Origin: JAFGOM01 sp964605795
GTDB taxonomy: Archaea > Halobacteriota > Methanomicrobia > Methanomicrobiales > Methanospirillaceae
NCBI GenBank assembly: GCA_964605795.1
Contig: CAZSDZ010000021.1
Span: 1 to 43,566 of the forward strand
Length of the DNA: 43,566 bases
Direction: 5' to 3'
A program made the position numbers and the translations under genes. Shown piece after piece: positions 31,714 to 39,856 of this stretch. The notes below the pieces were generated by a model. The model saw nothing but the letters and a program-made list of their open reading frames with translations. It was not told where the DNA came from and did not search any database. Each line of letters begins with the position of its first letter. Position 1 is the first letter of the stretch.

Positions 31714-32408
31714 GTTCTGATCGGGTTGCTTTCGGGATACCCGGACTTGACGAGATGCTCTCCGGGGGACTGATTCGGCGGACTGTTGCAACCATAAACG
31801 GGATGTACGGTACCGGAAAGACCTCCTTTGCCCTCAATTATATCTGGACCGGGCTGCTTAATGGTGAGAATGTCATTTATATCAGTCTTGAGGAGAGTTC
31901 TGACCGTATACGGACGTACATGGAACTGAGGGGGTGGGATCTCAGTCCCTACCTGGGAACCCACCTGACGCTTGTCAACCTTGACCCGTCCAATTTTCAT
32001 CTTGCGGTAAATAGTGTGAAAAATGAGTTACCTGAACTCATCCGATCGCTTGGTGCTACCCGTGTGGTGATAGACCCCATCTCGCTCTTTGAGGATCTCT
32101 TTGACGAGGATGTCGAGCGTCGCCGGGAGATGATGCGGATCATGGAGGGATTACGGGCCCTTGATTGTACGGTTGTAATCACAACAGAATCTGACCGGAA
32201 TAATCCGTTCTCAAGTCGTCACAATCTGGTTGAGTATTTAAGTGACACCGTGATACTGCTTCGGTATGCACGGGGAGATGCGAACTCTGATGTTCATCTC
32301 GCAGTGGAGATTGTCAAGATGCGTATGTCAGCCCATTCCCGTGAGGTGAAACCGTTTGAGATGCGTCATGACTCAATAATCGTGTACACCGAAGCAAATG
32401 TGTTCTGA
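31710..32408 (+). CDS. KaiC-like ATPase
   Basis: A 232-residue single-domain KaiC/RadA-superfamily ATPase with an intact Walker A, GMYGTGKTS (residues 31-39, K37), and a Walker B strand TRVVIDPISLF. Family landmarks include FGIPGLDEMLSGGLIRRTV at the N terminus, NVIYISLEESSDRI, and a C-terminal VEIVKMRMSAHSREVKPFEM. Single-domain KaiC-like proteins are widespread in archaea as switches in signalling and motility. It overlaps the degenerate partner by 4 bases, suggesting stoichiometric production of a heteromer. A T6 run at 32566-32571 may end the transcript. Confidence 0.87.
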   Translation: MSSDRVAFGIPGLDEMLSGGLIRRTVATINGMYGTGKTSFALNYIWTGLLNGENVIYISLEESSDRIRTYMELRGWDLSPYLGTHLTLVNLDPSNFHLAVNSVKNELPELIRSLGATRVVIDPISLFEDLFDEDVERRREMMRIMEGLRALDCTVVITTESDRNNPFSSRHNLVEYLSDTVILLRYARGDANSDVHLAVEIVKMRMSAHSREVKPFEMRHDSIIVYTEANVF

Positions 32409-32565
32409 ATACTGATTTCCCAGGGCCATTTTAAACACTCATTCTGATGCATCGCATCCGGTAAAAAATTGATTATTAGGTATTAATTCAGGTCTTTGCA
32501 GCCTGATGGTATCCGGTAGCACCTACCGGTAAAAAAGAGACTGTGTAATTGTTTCTGATACCCGG

Positions 32566-32571
32566 TTTTTT
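32566..32571 (+). terminator. T-tract after the KaiC-like pair
   Basis: T6 about 157 bases downstream of the second KaiC-like gene, in a gene-free gap that also holds CCGGTA-N5-TACCGG at 32513-32529. For the converging BofA-like gene, a minus-strand T6 lies at 32531-32536. Confidence 0.35.
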
Positions 32572-32613
32572 CTCTGTCTGTTTATTCTTTCCTTCTGATA
32601 GTTACTTATATGG

Positions 32614-32874
32614 TTATAATACCCCAAGGAGATGGAGAATAATAACAAGGATGGCACCGGGTATTCCGCCGAGTGCACAGATTAGTACGGTCAGCCAGGT
32701 TATGGTAATATTTGAGAACCCAAAATACCCAAGCAGGTGGGTATAATTCACAATAAATAGCAGGACAAGACCCAGAATAGAGTTGATGATAACCTTCGTT
32801 ATGCTATGCAGGGCAAAGTACAGCATAATAAGGATCAGGAGTCCGACAATCAGGAGAAAAACCGTTTCAATCAT
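32614..32874 (-). CDS. BofA-family small integral membrane protein
   Basis: An 86-residue membrane protein matching the pro-sigma-K processing inhibitor (BofA) family: three hydrophobic spans, with the family stretch NSILGLVLLFIVNY and the C-terminal LICALGGIPGAILVIILHLLGV. In Bacillus, BofA restrains an intramembrane protease; archaeal members are widespread but uncharacterised. The frame extends to 32985, but the extra 37 residues are polar and unlike the family, so the ATG at 32874 is preferred. It is the last gene in the LonB-TldD-PmbA strand run, which makes a role in controlling membrane proteolysis an interesting but unproven idea. Confidence 0.8.
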   Translation of the reverse strand: MIETVFLLIVGLLILIMLYFALHSITKVIINSILGLVLLFIVNYTHLLGYFGFSNITITWLTVLICALGGIPGAILVIILHLLGVL

Positions 32875-32988
32875 GATAATTCCGGAATAGTGTTTATCTA
32901 ACCGGTTATATGAATATACGGAATGATCAGATATCGGTTTAAAAAAGGTCTTATCCCGGATTTCTGCTTCCAAACCGGATATCACCTG

Positions 32989-34278
32989 TTATGCCTTTCC
33001 GATTAACGTCTGATCTGCGATCAGAACCGTCGGCAGTATCATATTACCCCGTGTTCGTGTCTCTTTAGAGACGCATAACACTTGGTTTAGGAGAGAAAAC
33101 ACGTTGCCTGAGAGCATTGCTGACCTGATGGGTTGCGCGAGTTTTCCATCCCTGATAAGGAACGGAGAAGAGAGTTCAACCGAGAAGTCACCACTCATCG
33201 GATTTGCGGTATGGGCTCCCACCACATCCCTGATAAAGACTGCATCTTCTTTGTATACTGAGCCGGGCGGTCCGTTCAGGATAAGGTTATGAAATCCGAT
33301 ACCAGGAGACCCTGCCATTCCCGTCCTGACCGCACTTGCCGTGGTCTCTTTGCCGTACCGGTACGCGGTGCGCAGGTCATAGGCAAACCGCTGCAGGATC
33401 CCGTCTCTGATGAGATCAATCCGTCGTACCGGGACACCTTCACCATCCCAGTAACAGTTTGCGCTCCCCCGTGGGTCGAGAGGATCATCATAGAGCTGGA
33501 TCTGTTCTCCGCAGACCTGGTCTCCGACCCGGTCAGCAAGAACAGACCTGCCTGCATGAACGTTCCGCCCGGAGAGTGCCGGTACAAGAACGGCATCAAG
33601 GAGCTGGGAGAGGGCATCGGGAGAGAGGACGATATCATAGGTTCCGGTATCCAGTTCTATACCCCGCTCACCGGCAGAGGCATACCAGGATGCAGTCTTT
33701 CCCACCGCTATCGGTTCGACACGTTGTAATTCCCATGATGCATCATATTCATACCCGGTAGACTGCCCCTGTATCATCTCAATTGAGGCTGATACATGGG
33801 TTGTTGGTTCAGTAAGGAAGAGTCCGCCAGAGTTTGCAAGAGTTACAATGCCGCTTGAGAGCGAGGCATGGGCTGATGTGATGGCAGCATCATGCTCCTT
33901 TGATCCGGTGACCAACCCGGAGATCAAGGTTTTTAAGCAGTCAGAACTGACGGAGAGTTCAGGATCAAAGGCAAGGTGTGTGTTGCTTGTTAATGTGCTC
34001 GCATCACCGGGCAATCCTCCCCAGTTCTGTTTATCTGCAAGGTTTCCGCCTGCGATTGCTGCATACAGGCACTCCTTCCAACGCTCTGGTGAATCAGAAG
34101 ATGAAATTCCGATCCTGCCATCCTTTATCGTCCGTATCATGATACCGGCGGATCGTGAGGCTGAACCGATAGTAATCTCACCCCTTCTCATATCTGCACG
34201 GATTTCCTGTCCCTCTCCGATAAGAACCTCAACCTCGTCAACCTTCCCTTCTGCCTCACCAAAGAGATCTTCAATCAA
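32989..34278 (-). CDS. pmbA: PmbA/TldE-family peptidase subunit
   Basis: PmbA (TldE) partners TldD in a heterodimeric metalloprotease that degrades unfolded peptides through a narrow cavity. Family segments include SVSDCLKTLISGLVTGSKEHDAAITSA-type helices, the C-terminal GVPVRRIDLIRDGILQRFAYDLRTA, and PGIGFHNLILNGPPGS. PmbA subunits lack the TldD zinc motif, and none is seen here. The start is TTG at 34278 with GGAGGG seven bases upstream, inside the tldD 3' end; the two genes overlap by 8 bases (TTGATTGA). A further TTG at 34293 would add five residues. The tight coupling to tldD fits equal production of both subunits. Confidence 0.92.
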   Translation of the reverse strand: MIEDLFGEAEGKVDEVEVLIGEGQEIRADMRRGEITIGSASRSAGIMIRTIKDGRIGISSSDSPERWKECLYAAIAGGNLADKQNWGGLPGDASTLTSNTHLAFDPELSVSSDCLKTLISGLVTGSKEHDAAITSAHASLSSGIVTLANSGGLFLTEPTTHVSASIEMIQGQSTGYEYDASWELQRVEPIAVGKTASWYASAGERGIELDTGTYDIVLSPDALSQLLDAVLVPALSGRNVHAGRSVLADRVGDQVCGEQIQLYDDPLDPRGSANCYWDGEGVPVRRIDLIRDGILQRFAYDLRTAYRYGKETTASAVRTGMAGSPGIGFHNLILNGPPGSVYKEDAVFIRDVVGAHTANPMSGDFSVELSSPFLIRDGKLAQPIRSAMLSGNVFSLLNQVLCVSKETRTRGNMILPTVLIADQTLIGKA

Positions 34279-35611
34279 GACTGCTCCCTCCAATTACTGC
34301 ATCTTTTAGAAGAATATGGGGTGCTCCGTCTGAAACCGCTGCAGTCTGGCCATTTTTCCCGCAGAATCCGGCATGCAGCTTCTGATCATCTCCACAGAGC
34401 ATAACCTGATGAAGCGTTCCAAGGATATCGCCCGATAGCGAGACATCTCTGACCATGGTTGTGCATTCCCCGTCTTGTATCAGGTATCCATACTCGGCGT
34501 TAAACTGAAATACTCCTCGTCCGGGATCCACCTGTCCCCCCCGGGATCCTTTCAGAAGGATACCATTCCTGCATTCACGAATTATCTCATCATAATCAGC
34601 GTCTCCATTCTCGATAAACGTGTTACTCATCCTCACGATGGGGACCTCTCCTGCCATTCCGCGTGCATGTCCCAGGATCCCGGTATCCTCTCCGAGCGCT
34701 GCCATGCTCTCCATCGAATGCAGGTATGCAGATAGAACCCCGGATCTGATAATCTGGGTTCTTTTTGTCTCTCTGCCCTCGTCATCGACAGGACAGAATC
34801 CAAAATCATGGAGGGTCGGGTCGTCGGTGATGGATATTACATCCGACCCTACCCGTTCACCGATCTTTCCTGCAAGGACCGAACTTCCTTCCTGCACCAG
34901 ATCCCCCTCGGCAGCATGACCGACTGCCTCGTGTGCAAATACCCCTGCCAGTTCGGGGTCAAGCACCGCATGTGCGATTCCTCCTTTTGCTGGTTGTGCC
35001 TTTAAAAGATCGTGGGCGATGGTCCCGGCCTGAAGGGCCAGATCCTGCTGGTGCCTGATATTGAGACCATCAATCGAATGACGGCGTTCGTACCCGATCT
35101 GGGTAATACCATTCTTGCTCGCAACCGCTAAAATCCCAAATCCGCATCGGCAGATATCATAGGTGAACCGATCATCCGAGCTGTTAAAGAACGTGACCGT
35201 ACCTGTCCGTTCAACATAATTTACCCTTGTATTGACAATATCCGGCAGTTTTGCATGTTGTTCCATATCAAGAAGAATCTCTGTCTTCTCACACAGACTG
35301 GTATCTCTCGGATCTTCTTTTGGTTTTGGAACGGGAAGGACCCTGCATTTGCCTTTGATTATTGATACCGCACCGTTTGTAATCGTTGCGGCAAGAAGGG
35401 CTTCTTCCAGCAGAGATGGAGGGAGCGTATCATGGGAGATACGATCCCCGTTTACCGAGAGAACTCCCCATCCCACCGGTCCGAGGACACGGATAAGAGC
35501 AAGGTCAGTAAAAGAGGTTCCGGCAGCCTCAATAACCCCGTTATCGATATCAATCTGGGTGACTTCACCAGTTACTCTCCTGACGTCATAGTACCGGTAC
35601 GGCAGGCTCAT
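34271..35611 (-). CDS. tldD: TldD metalloprotease subunit
   Basis: TldD is the catalytic subunit of the TldD/TldE protease. The metal-binding motif HEAVGHAAEGD lies at residues 227-237 (H227, H232). Further family features are IGERVGSDVISITDDPTLHDFGF, the DDEGRETKRTQIIRSGVL segment, and GSRGGQVDPGRGVFQFNAEYGYLI near the C terminus. Length (446) is normal. The ATG directly follows the lonB stop (TAA then ATG, no gap), and the 3' end overlaps pmbA. This places a peptide-degrading protease immediately downstream of LonB, which releases unfolded peptides, suggesting a shared degradation pathway. Confidence 0.95.
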   Translation of the reverse strand: MSLPYRYYDVRRVTGEVTQIDIDNGVIEAAGTSFTDLALIRVLGPVGWGVLSVNGDRISHDTLPPSLLEEALLAATITNGAVSIIKGKCRVLPVPKPKEDPRDTSLCEKTEILLDMEQHAKLPDIVNTRVNYVERTGTVTFFNSSDDRFTYDICRCGFGILAVASKNGITQIGYERRHSIDGLNIRHQQDLALQAGTIAHDLLKAQPAKGGIAHAVLDPELAGVFAHEAVGHAAEGDLVQEGSSVLAGKIGERVGSDVISITDDPTLHDFGFCPVDDEGRETKRTQIIRSGVLSAYLHSMESMAALGEDTGILGHARGMAGEVPIVRMSNTFIENGDADYDEIIRECRNGILLKGSRGGQVDPGRGVFQFNAEYGYLIQDGECTTMVRDVSLSGDILGTLHQVMLCGDDQKLHAGFCGKNGQTAAVSDGAPHILLKDAVIGGSSLD

Positions 35612-37696
35612 TTATGCAACCGTCCGTGGTATCTCAAGATCTCCTGATGGAATTACCCGGTTACTTGCATTTATGGCGATGGTCTTAATCCTGGATAAGA
35701 ACGTGTCGCGGTTATCAGGCTCAAGGGCGATCTCGAGTACCTCATCGATGGAAGAGACCGGTATTATCTGAACCATATCCTTGTATTTCTCTTCGAGCAG
35801 AACATCTCCGAGGTTGGACTGGGGTATGATAACCGTTTTAATCCCTGCTTTTGCAGCTGCCTCAATCTTATAGGTCACTCCTCCAATCGGGAGGACATCT
35901 CCCCTCACCGAGAGTGAACCGGTCATAGCGATATCCTGTCTTACTGGTATCTGTTCGAGTGCACTGATTGCTGCAGTAGCAACGGTGATCGATGCCGAGT
36001 CTCCTTCGACTCCCTGGTAGGTTCCGATGAACTGGATATGGATATCGATGTCTTTTATGTCTTTCCCGGTAAATTTCTTCAGGATTGCCCCGACGTTCTG
36101 GATCGATTCCTGGGCTATTTCCTGGAGAAGCCCGGTTGCGATGATCTCACCGCCGCCTCTTCCCTGGGTGGGGGTTATCGTTGCCATGATAGGCAGGACC
36201 GATCCGGCATCACTTCCCATCACGGCAAGGCCGTTGACCCTGCCGATCTGGGATCCCTTCACGACAGCAAGGTCATATTCACGGGTTCTGTGGATGTACT
36301 GGTCTGATATCTGGTCTTCAATAGAACGTGCGGTATTCTTTGCCCTTATTACATGCTCCCTCGTGGTAAAGGGAACGTTCTCCTCCCGTGCCAGATCCCC
36401 TGCAACCCGGATAAGACCCCCCATGTCGCGTAACCGAAGCGTGATATGTCCTTTCCTGTTCGCCCGCCGACGGGCTTCTGTCAAGAGTTCTTCTATGGCA
36501 CCGGCATCAAAATGGGGAATCATCCCGTCGTTTGTTACTTCCTGGGCAATGAACCTGATAAACCGGTCCCGATTTTCCTGCGTGTCAGGCATGGTGTCTT
36601 CCATGTACACCTCGTACCCGTTTCCCCTGATACGGGATCGGAGTGCCGGGTGCATCCCTTCAACTGCATCGACATTTCCCGCTGCAACCATGACAAACCG
36701 ACAGGGAACCGGTTCTGTCCTGACCATTGCACCACTTGAACGCTCACTCTGGCCGGTTATGGCGAACTCGCCTTCCTGGAGTGCGGTAAGAAGGCTCTGC
36801 TGGGATGGGAGACCTAAGGTGTTTATCTCATCGATGAAGAGAACACCCTTATGCGCCCGGTGGATGGCACCAGCCTCAACCCGGTCATGGGCCGGGGTCT
36901 CAAGCCCTCCACTCTGAAAAGGATCGTGCCTGACGTCACCAAGAAGCGCTCCTGCATGGGATCCGGTACCGTCCACAAAAGGCGCGGTAGTCTTCTTGTC
37001 ATTTGAGAGGAGAAGCTTGGGGACCATCGTTTCCTCCTTCGGGGTCGCGTACCTGAGCGCCATGAAGATAAAGGCCGCTGCGATGATACCCATGAGCCAC
37101 TGGTACGTGATAAAGGCATACCCGATGATTCCGATGATGAGGATCATGATAAGCGTGCTTCGGAACTGGATCTTTTTCCTGGCTTCCGCTTTATGAGCTG
37201 CCACGATCTCCTTCCCTCTCCCTGCTTTAACCGTCCGGATGATGGGTTCGTTCTGATCCTCGCCGTTTGGGTAGACTAAAATGTCCTGTAACTCTTCTTT
37301 CGGGAGTAGTTCTGCCATCGCCTTGGCAAGCATGGATTTGCCGGTTCCGGGCGTTCCAATCATCATGACATGACGGCGCTGGATTGCAGCTTTCTTGATA
37401 ACCTCTACCGCATGCTCCTGGCCGATAACCTGGTCAATCAGGCGTTCCGGCACGATAATGGATTTTGAGGTCCCCTCTGGTATCTCCTCCTCCAAAGCTG
37501 CTTCTGGCTCTAAAACCGTGTCTGCCTGTTTTACTGCTTCAGTCAGTAATTCACCAGGATTGGTTGGTTTTATAATAGGAACATCGTCCGATAACGTGTC
37601 CCTCTGCTCTTTTTCCTCCATTTGAGTTATATTATCCGGTTTTTCATCGATATTGTCGCAATTTGTAGTTATTTCATCAGAATCAGACTGTATCAT
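35612..37696 (-). CDS. lonB: Membrane-anchored ATP-dependent Lon protease (LonB type)
   Basis: Archaeal LonB is a membrane-bound AAA+ protease for unfolded and regulatory proteins. Order from ATG 37696: an acidic N-terminal tail (about 1-80), the AAA+ domain with Walker A IGTPGTGKS (near residues 113-121), and two membrane helices inserted in that domain (STLIMILIIGIIGYAFITY, MGIIAAAFIFMAL). Walker B GVLFIDEINTL follows. The C-terminal Lon protease domain has the catalytic dyad S567 (GDSAS) and K610 (GGVTYK), 43 residues apart as in characterised Lon enzymes. The frame extends to 37741, but the family-like product starts at 37696 (694 residues). tldD follows with no intergenic base. Confidence 0.95.
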   Translation of the reverse strand: MIQSDSDEITTNCDNIDEKPDNITQMEEKEQRDTLSDDVPIIKPTNPGELLTEAVKQADTVLEPEAALEEEIPEGTSKSIIVPERLIDQVIGQEHAVEVIKKAAIQRRHVMMIGTPGTGKSMLAKAMAELLPKEELQDILVYPNGEDQNEPIIRTVKAGRGKEIVAAHKAEARKKIQFRSTLIMILIIGIIGYAFITYQWLMGIIAAAFIFMALRYATPKEETMVPKLLLSNDKKTTAPFVDGTGSHAGALLGDVRHDPFQSGGLETPAHDRVEAGAIHRAHKGVLFIDEINTLGLPSQQSLLTALQEGEFAITGQSERSSGAMVRTEPVPCRFVMVAAGNVDAVEGMHPALRSRIRGNGYEVYMEDTMPDTQENRDRFIRFIAQEVTNDGMIPHFDAGAIEELLTEARRRANRKGHITLRLRDMGGLIRVAGDLAREENVPFTTREHVIRAKNTARSIEDQISDQYIHRTREYDLAVVKGSQIGRVNGLAVMGSDAGSVLPIMATITPTQGRGGGEIIATGLLQEIAQESIQNVGAILKKFTGKDIKDIDIHIQFIGTYQGVEGDSASITVATAAISALEQIPVRQDIAMTGSLSVRGDVLPIGGVTYKIEAAAKAGIKTVIIPQSNLGDVLLEEKYKDMVQIIPVSSIDEVLEIALEPDNRDTFLSRIKTIAINASNRVIPSGDLEIPRTVA

Positions 37697-37783
37697 TATG
37701 ATTTTACCCTCTGCCCATGAGTAAGTGGATATACATTTCATACACGCCTTTAAGTACTTTCAGCTATTACGGATTTGTCAGGC

Positions 37784-38638
37784 ATGAATATACTGAGCAC
37801 ACAGAGTTCCCAGGTACTTGCTGGAGAGATAGCACATGCAGGGGGATTTTCCCTCGTTGATGTTACCTATTCACGGTTTCCTGATGGAGAGGTGTATCTG
37901 CGCACTGGAGAGGTTCGGGGACCGGTTCTTCTGGTGGGGAGTCTTTTTTCAAGTGATGATCTGATAGAACTCCTCCTGCTCATTGATGCATGTGCAGAAG
38001 CTGGGGATATCACCCTTCTGCTCCCGTACATGGGGTATGCACGTCAGGATAAACAGTTTCATTCAGGAGAACCCTTATCTGCCCGTGCGATTGCCCGAGC
38101 ACTCGGGGCGGGTGTCTCGCGGGTGTTTACCATCTGTATCCACGAGGAATCGATACTCTCGTATTTCGGGGTTTTTGCATACGATATCGAAGTAACCGGG
38201 GAGATAGGCAGGTTTATCTCTGCCATGCCTGTCAAAAATCCCCTGATTCTCTCACCTGACAGGGGAGCAGCGTCTTTCGCAGAATCGGTTGCACAATACT
38301 GTGGATATGAATCGGATTACTTACAGAAAACCCGGTTTTCAGGGACCGAGGTGAGCATCGAACCGAAATCCATACCCGTTGCTGGCAGGGATGTAATCAT
38401 CGTCGATGATATCATCTCGACCGGTGGAACCCAGGCAACTGCAGCAGCCCTGCTGTATGAACAGGGAGCATCCCGGCTGTATACCATCTGTGTTCATGGC
38501 GTCTTTACCACCGGGGCTTATACTCACTTAAAAGCAGCGGGATTCTGTGATGTTGTCTGTACTGATACCATCGAACGGGGCTGCAGCAGGATATCGGTGG
38601 CTCCTGCTGTCTTAAAAGCGCTCGAAAATAACCATTGA
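37784..38638 (+). CDS. prs: Ribose-phosphate pyrophosphokinase (PRPP synthetase)
   Basis: It makes PRPP from ribose 5-phosphate and ATP, feeding nucleotide, histidine and, in methanogens, methanopterin synthesis. Visible features are RFPDGEVYLR near residue 30, the MGYARQDKQF flexible loop region, SPDRGAASFAE, and the PRPP-binding VIIVDDIISTGGT. At 284 residues it is of the short archaeal class. ATG 37784 is used; a TTG at 37775 is in frame three codons earlier. It diverges from lonB across about 87 bases and starts a plus-strand run with Nob1 and a PRPP-binding regulator. Confidence 0.95.
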   Translation: MNILSTQSSQVLAGEIAHAGGFSLVDVTYSRFPDGEVYLRTGEVRGPVLLVGSLFSSDDLIELLLLIDACAEAGDITLLLPYMGYARQDKQFHSGEPLSARAIARALGAGVSRVFTICIHEESILSYFGVFAYDIEVTGEIGRFISAMPVKNPLILSPDRGAASFAESVAQYCGYESDYLQKTRFSGTEVSIEPKSIPVAGRDVIIVDDIISTGGTQATAAALLYEQGASRLYTICVHGVFTTGAYTHLKAAGFCDVVCTDTIERGCSRISVAPAVLKALENNH

Positions 38639-38663
38639 GCAGTTACGATCTGCATCACCAGGG

Positions 38664-39143
38664 ATGAATCAGATGAACACAACCCCAATCTATGTACTCG
38701 ATACATCATTCTTCCTGTACTCCGTTCCCCTTTCCGGATCTTTCTATACTACCTCTGAGATCTGTGACGAATTACGGGATCTCCGTGGCCGGGCACGGTT
38801 GGAAACCCTGCTGGCAGGAGGTCTCTCTCTTTATAGTCCTTCTCCTGCCGGTTATGAGAAGGTAGAGCAGGCAGCACGGGAATCAGGAGACAGGAATGTT
38901 CTCTCCCCGGCAGATAAAAGTCTGCTCGCATGTGCAACAGATCTCAATGGTACTGTTGTTTCTGATGATTTTGCACTGCAGAATGTGGCTCATCACCTCG
39001 GATTGTCTGTCCTTCCGATAATGCAGCGCCAGGCAAAAGAAAGAAGATGGGAATATGTGTGTACTGGATGCAAAGCGACCGGTATTGTGGGGAATGACTG
39101 TCCTATCTGCGGCTCTGCTTGCGTGCGGAGAAGGGTTAAGTAG
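38664..39143 (+). CDS. Endoribonuclease Nob1 (16S rRNA 3'-end maturation)
   Basis: Nob1 cuts the 3' end of 16S rRNA in the small ribosomal subunit precursor. The N-terminal PIN domain starts YVLDTSFFL, with the acidic D12/E-type residues. The conserved SPADKSLLACATDL and GTVVSDDFALQNVAHHLGL provide the remaining catalytic acids. The C-terminal zinc ribbon is CTGCKATG...CPICGSAC. Length 159 is normal for archaeal Nob1. Two ATG codons (38664, 38673) are possible. It lies 25 bases after prs and 14 before the regulator gene, so it is probably co-transcribed. Confidence 0.92.
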   Translation: MNQMNTTPIYVLDTSFFLYSVPLSGSFYTTSEICDELRDLRGRARLETLLAGGLSLYSPSPAGYEKVEQAARESGDRNVLSPADKSLLACATDLNGTVVSDDFALQNVAHHLGLSVLPIMQRQAKERRWEYVCTGCKATGIVGNDCPICGSACVRRRVK

Positions 39144-39157
39144 GAAGGAACCTACCT

Positions 39158-39775
39158 ATGGGTATGTCATCGCTTGATGATCTGATACAAAAAGCGCAGC
39201 ATCTTCGTTCCGAAGGGCATAGTCAGGGTCAGATCGCTGACGAGCTCTCACTCTCCATGGAGACGATAACCTGGCTTCTGACCAGAAAACCAGAGAGTAT
39301 CGTCCCAAAAGATGTCTGCATTGACTGGACACAGGTCAGCAGTAATGCAGTTCTTCTCAATTACAGTGCTCACATGTTGCAAACACTGTACACCTCTTTT
39401 TGCAGAACAGGTCAGGAAGCAGAGAATAGAATTGATACGGTGATTGGTATTGCGATATCAGGCGTTCCGCTGGCAACGATGATCGCGGTCAGGGAAGAGA
39501 TCAGGCTCGCTATCTATCATCCGGCAAAACACAGTATGAGTGATAACCCGCTTGGTTCGATGAGTGGGAACTTCTCAATGGTAGCCGGTGGAAACCGGTG
39601 CCTTGTTATCGATGATGTTATCACTTCAGGAAATACCCTCCGGGAAGTGGTTGCATACATACAGAGGCACGGGGCAACGCCGGTTGCATGTTGCGTACTC
39701 TTTGATAAGCAGGGTATTCGTGAGATAGACGGAGTCCCGGTTTATAGTCTCTATACAATATCGCGGATTGACTAG
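39158..39775 (+). CDS. gfcR: PyrE-like HTH regulator (GfcR type)
   Basis: This 205-residue protein joins an N-terminal helix-turn-helix (HLRSEGHSQGQIADELSLSMETITWLLTR, about residues 12-42) to a phosphoribosyltransferase fold with the PRPP motif CLVIDDVITSGNTLRE. The archaeal family was annotated as orotate phosphoribosyltransferase-like; the haloarchaeal member GfcR is a transcription activator of sugar catabolism. In a methanogen the ligand and targets are unknown, but PRPP or a nucleotide is likely. Its location three genes after PRPP synthetase supports a link with PRPP level. AAGGAA precedes the ATG. The symbol follows the halophile homologue; function here is inferred. Confidence 0.82.
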   Translation: MGMSSLDDLIQKAQHLRSEGHSQGQIADELSLSMETITWLLTRKPESIVPKDVCIDWTQVSSNAVLLNYSAHMLQTLYTSFCRTGQEAENRIDTVIGIAISGVPLATMIAVREEIRLAIYHPAKHSMSDNPLGSMSGNFSMVAGGNRCLVIDDVITSGNTLREVVAYIQRHGATPVACCVLFDKQGIREIDGVPVYSLYTISRID

Positions 39776-39795
39776 TCGTTTTCTCCCTCAAACTC

Positions 39796-39802
39796 TTTTT
39801 TT
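39796..39802 (+). terminator. T-tract after gfcR
   Basis: T7 beginning 21 bases after the gfcR stop and ending just before the thermosome TATA box, separating the two transcripts. Confidence 0.5.
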
Positions 39803-39808
39803 CAGAAA

Positions 39809-39817
39809 GTATATATA
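39809..39817 (+). promoter_or_regulatory. Thermosome promoter (TATA box)
   Basis: A TATATATA core with the purine-rich CAGAAAG immediately upstream as a BRE. Transcription would start near 39836, leaving a leader of about 20 bases that contains GAGGATAGG next to the ATG at 39857. This is the clearest promoter in the window and fits a highly expressed chaperonin. Confidence 0.65.
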
Positions 39818-39856
39818 GAAGTTCAAATCACAAATTAATGAATCAGAGGATAGGAT

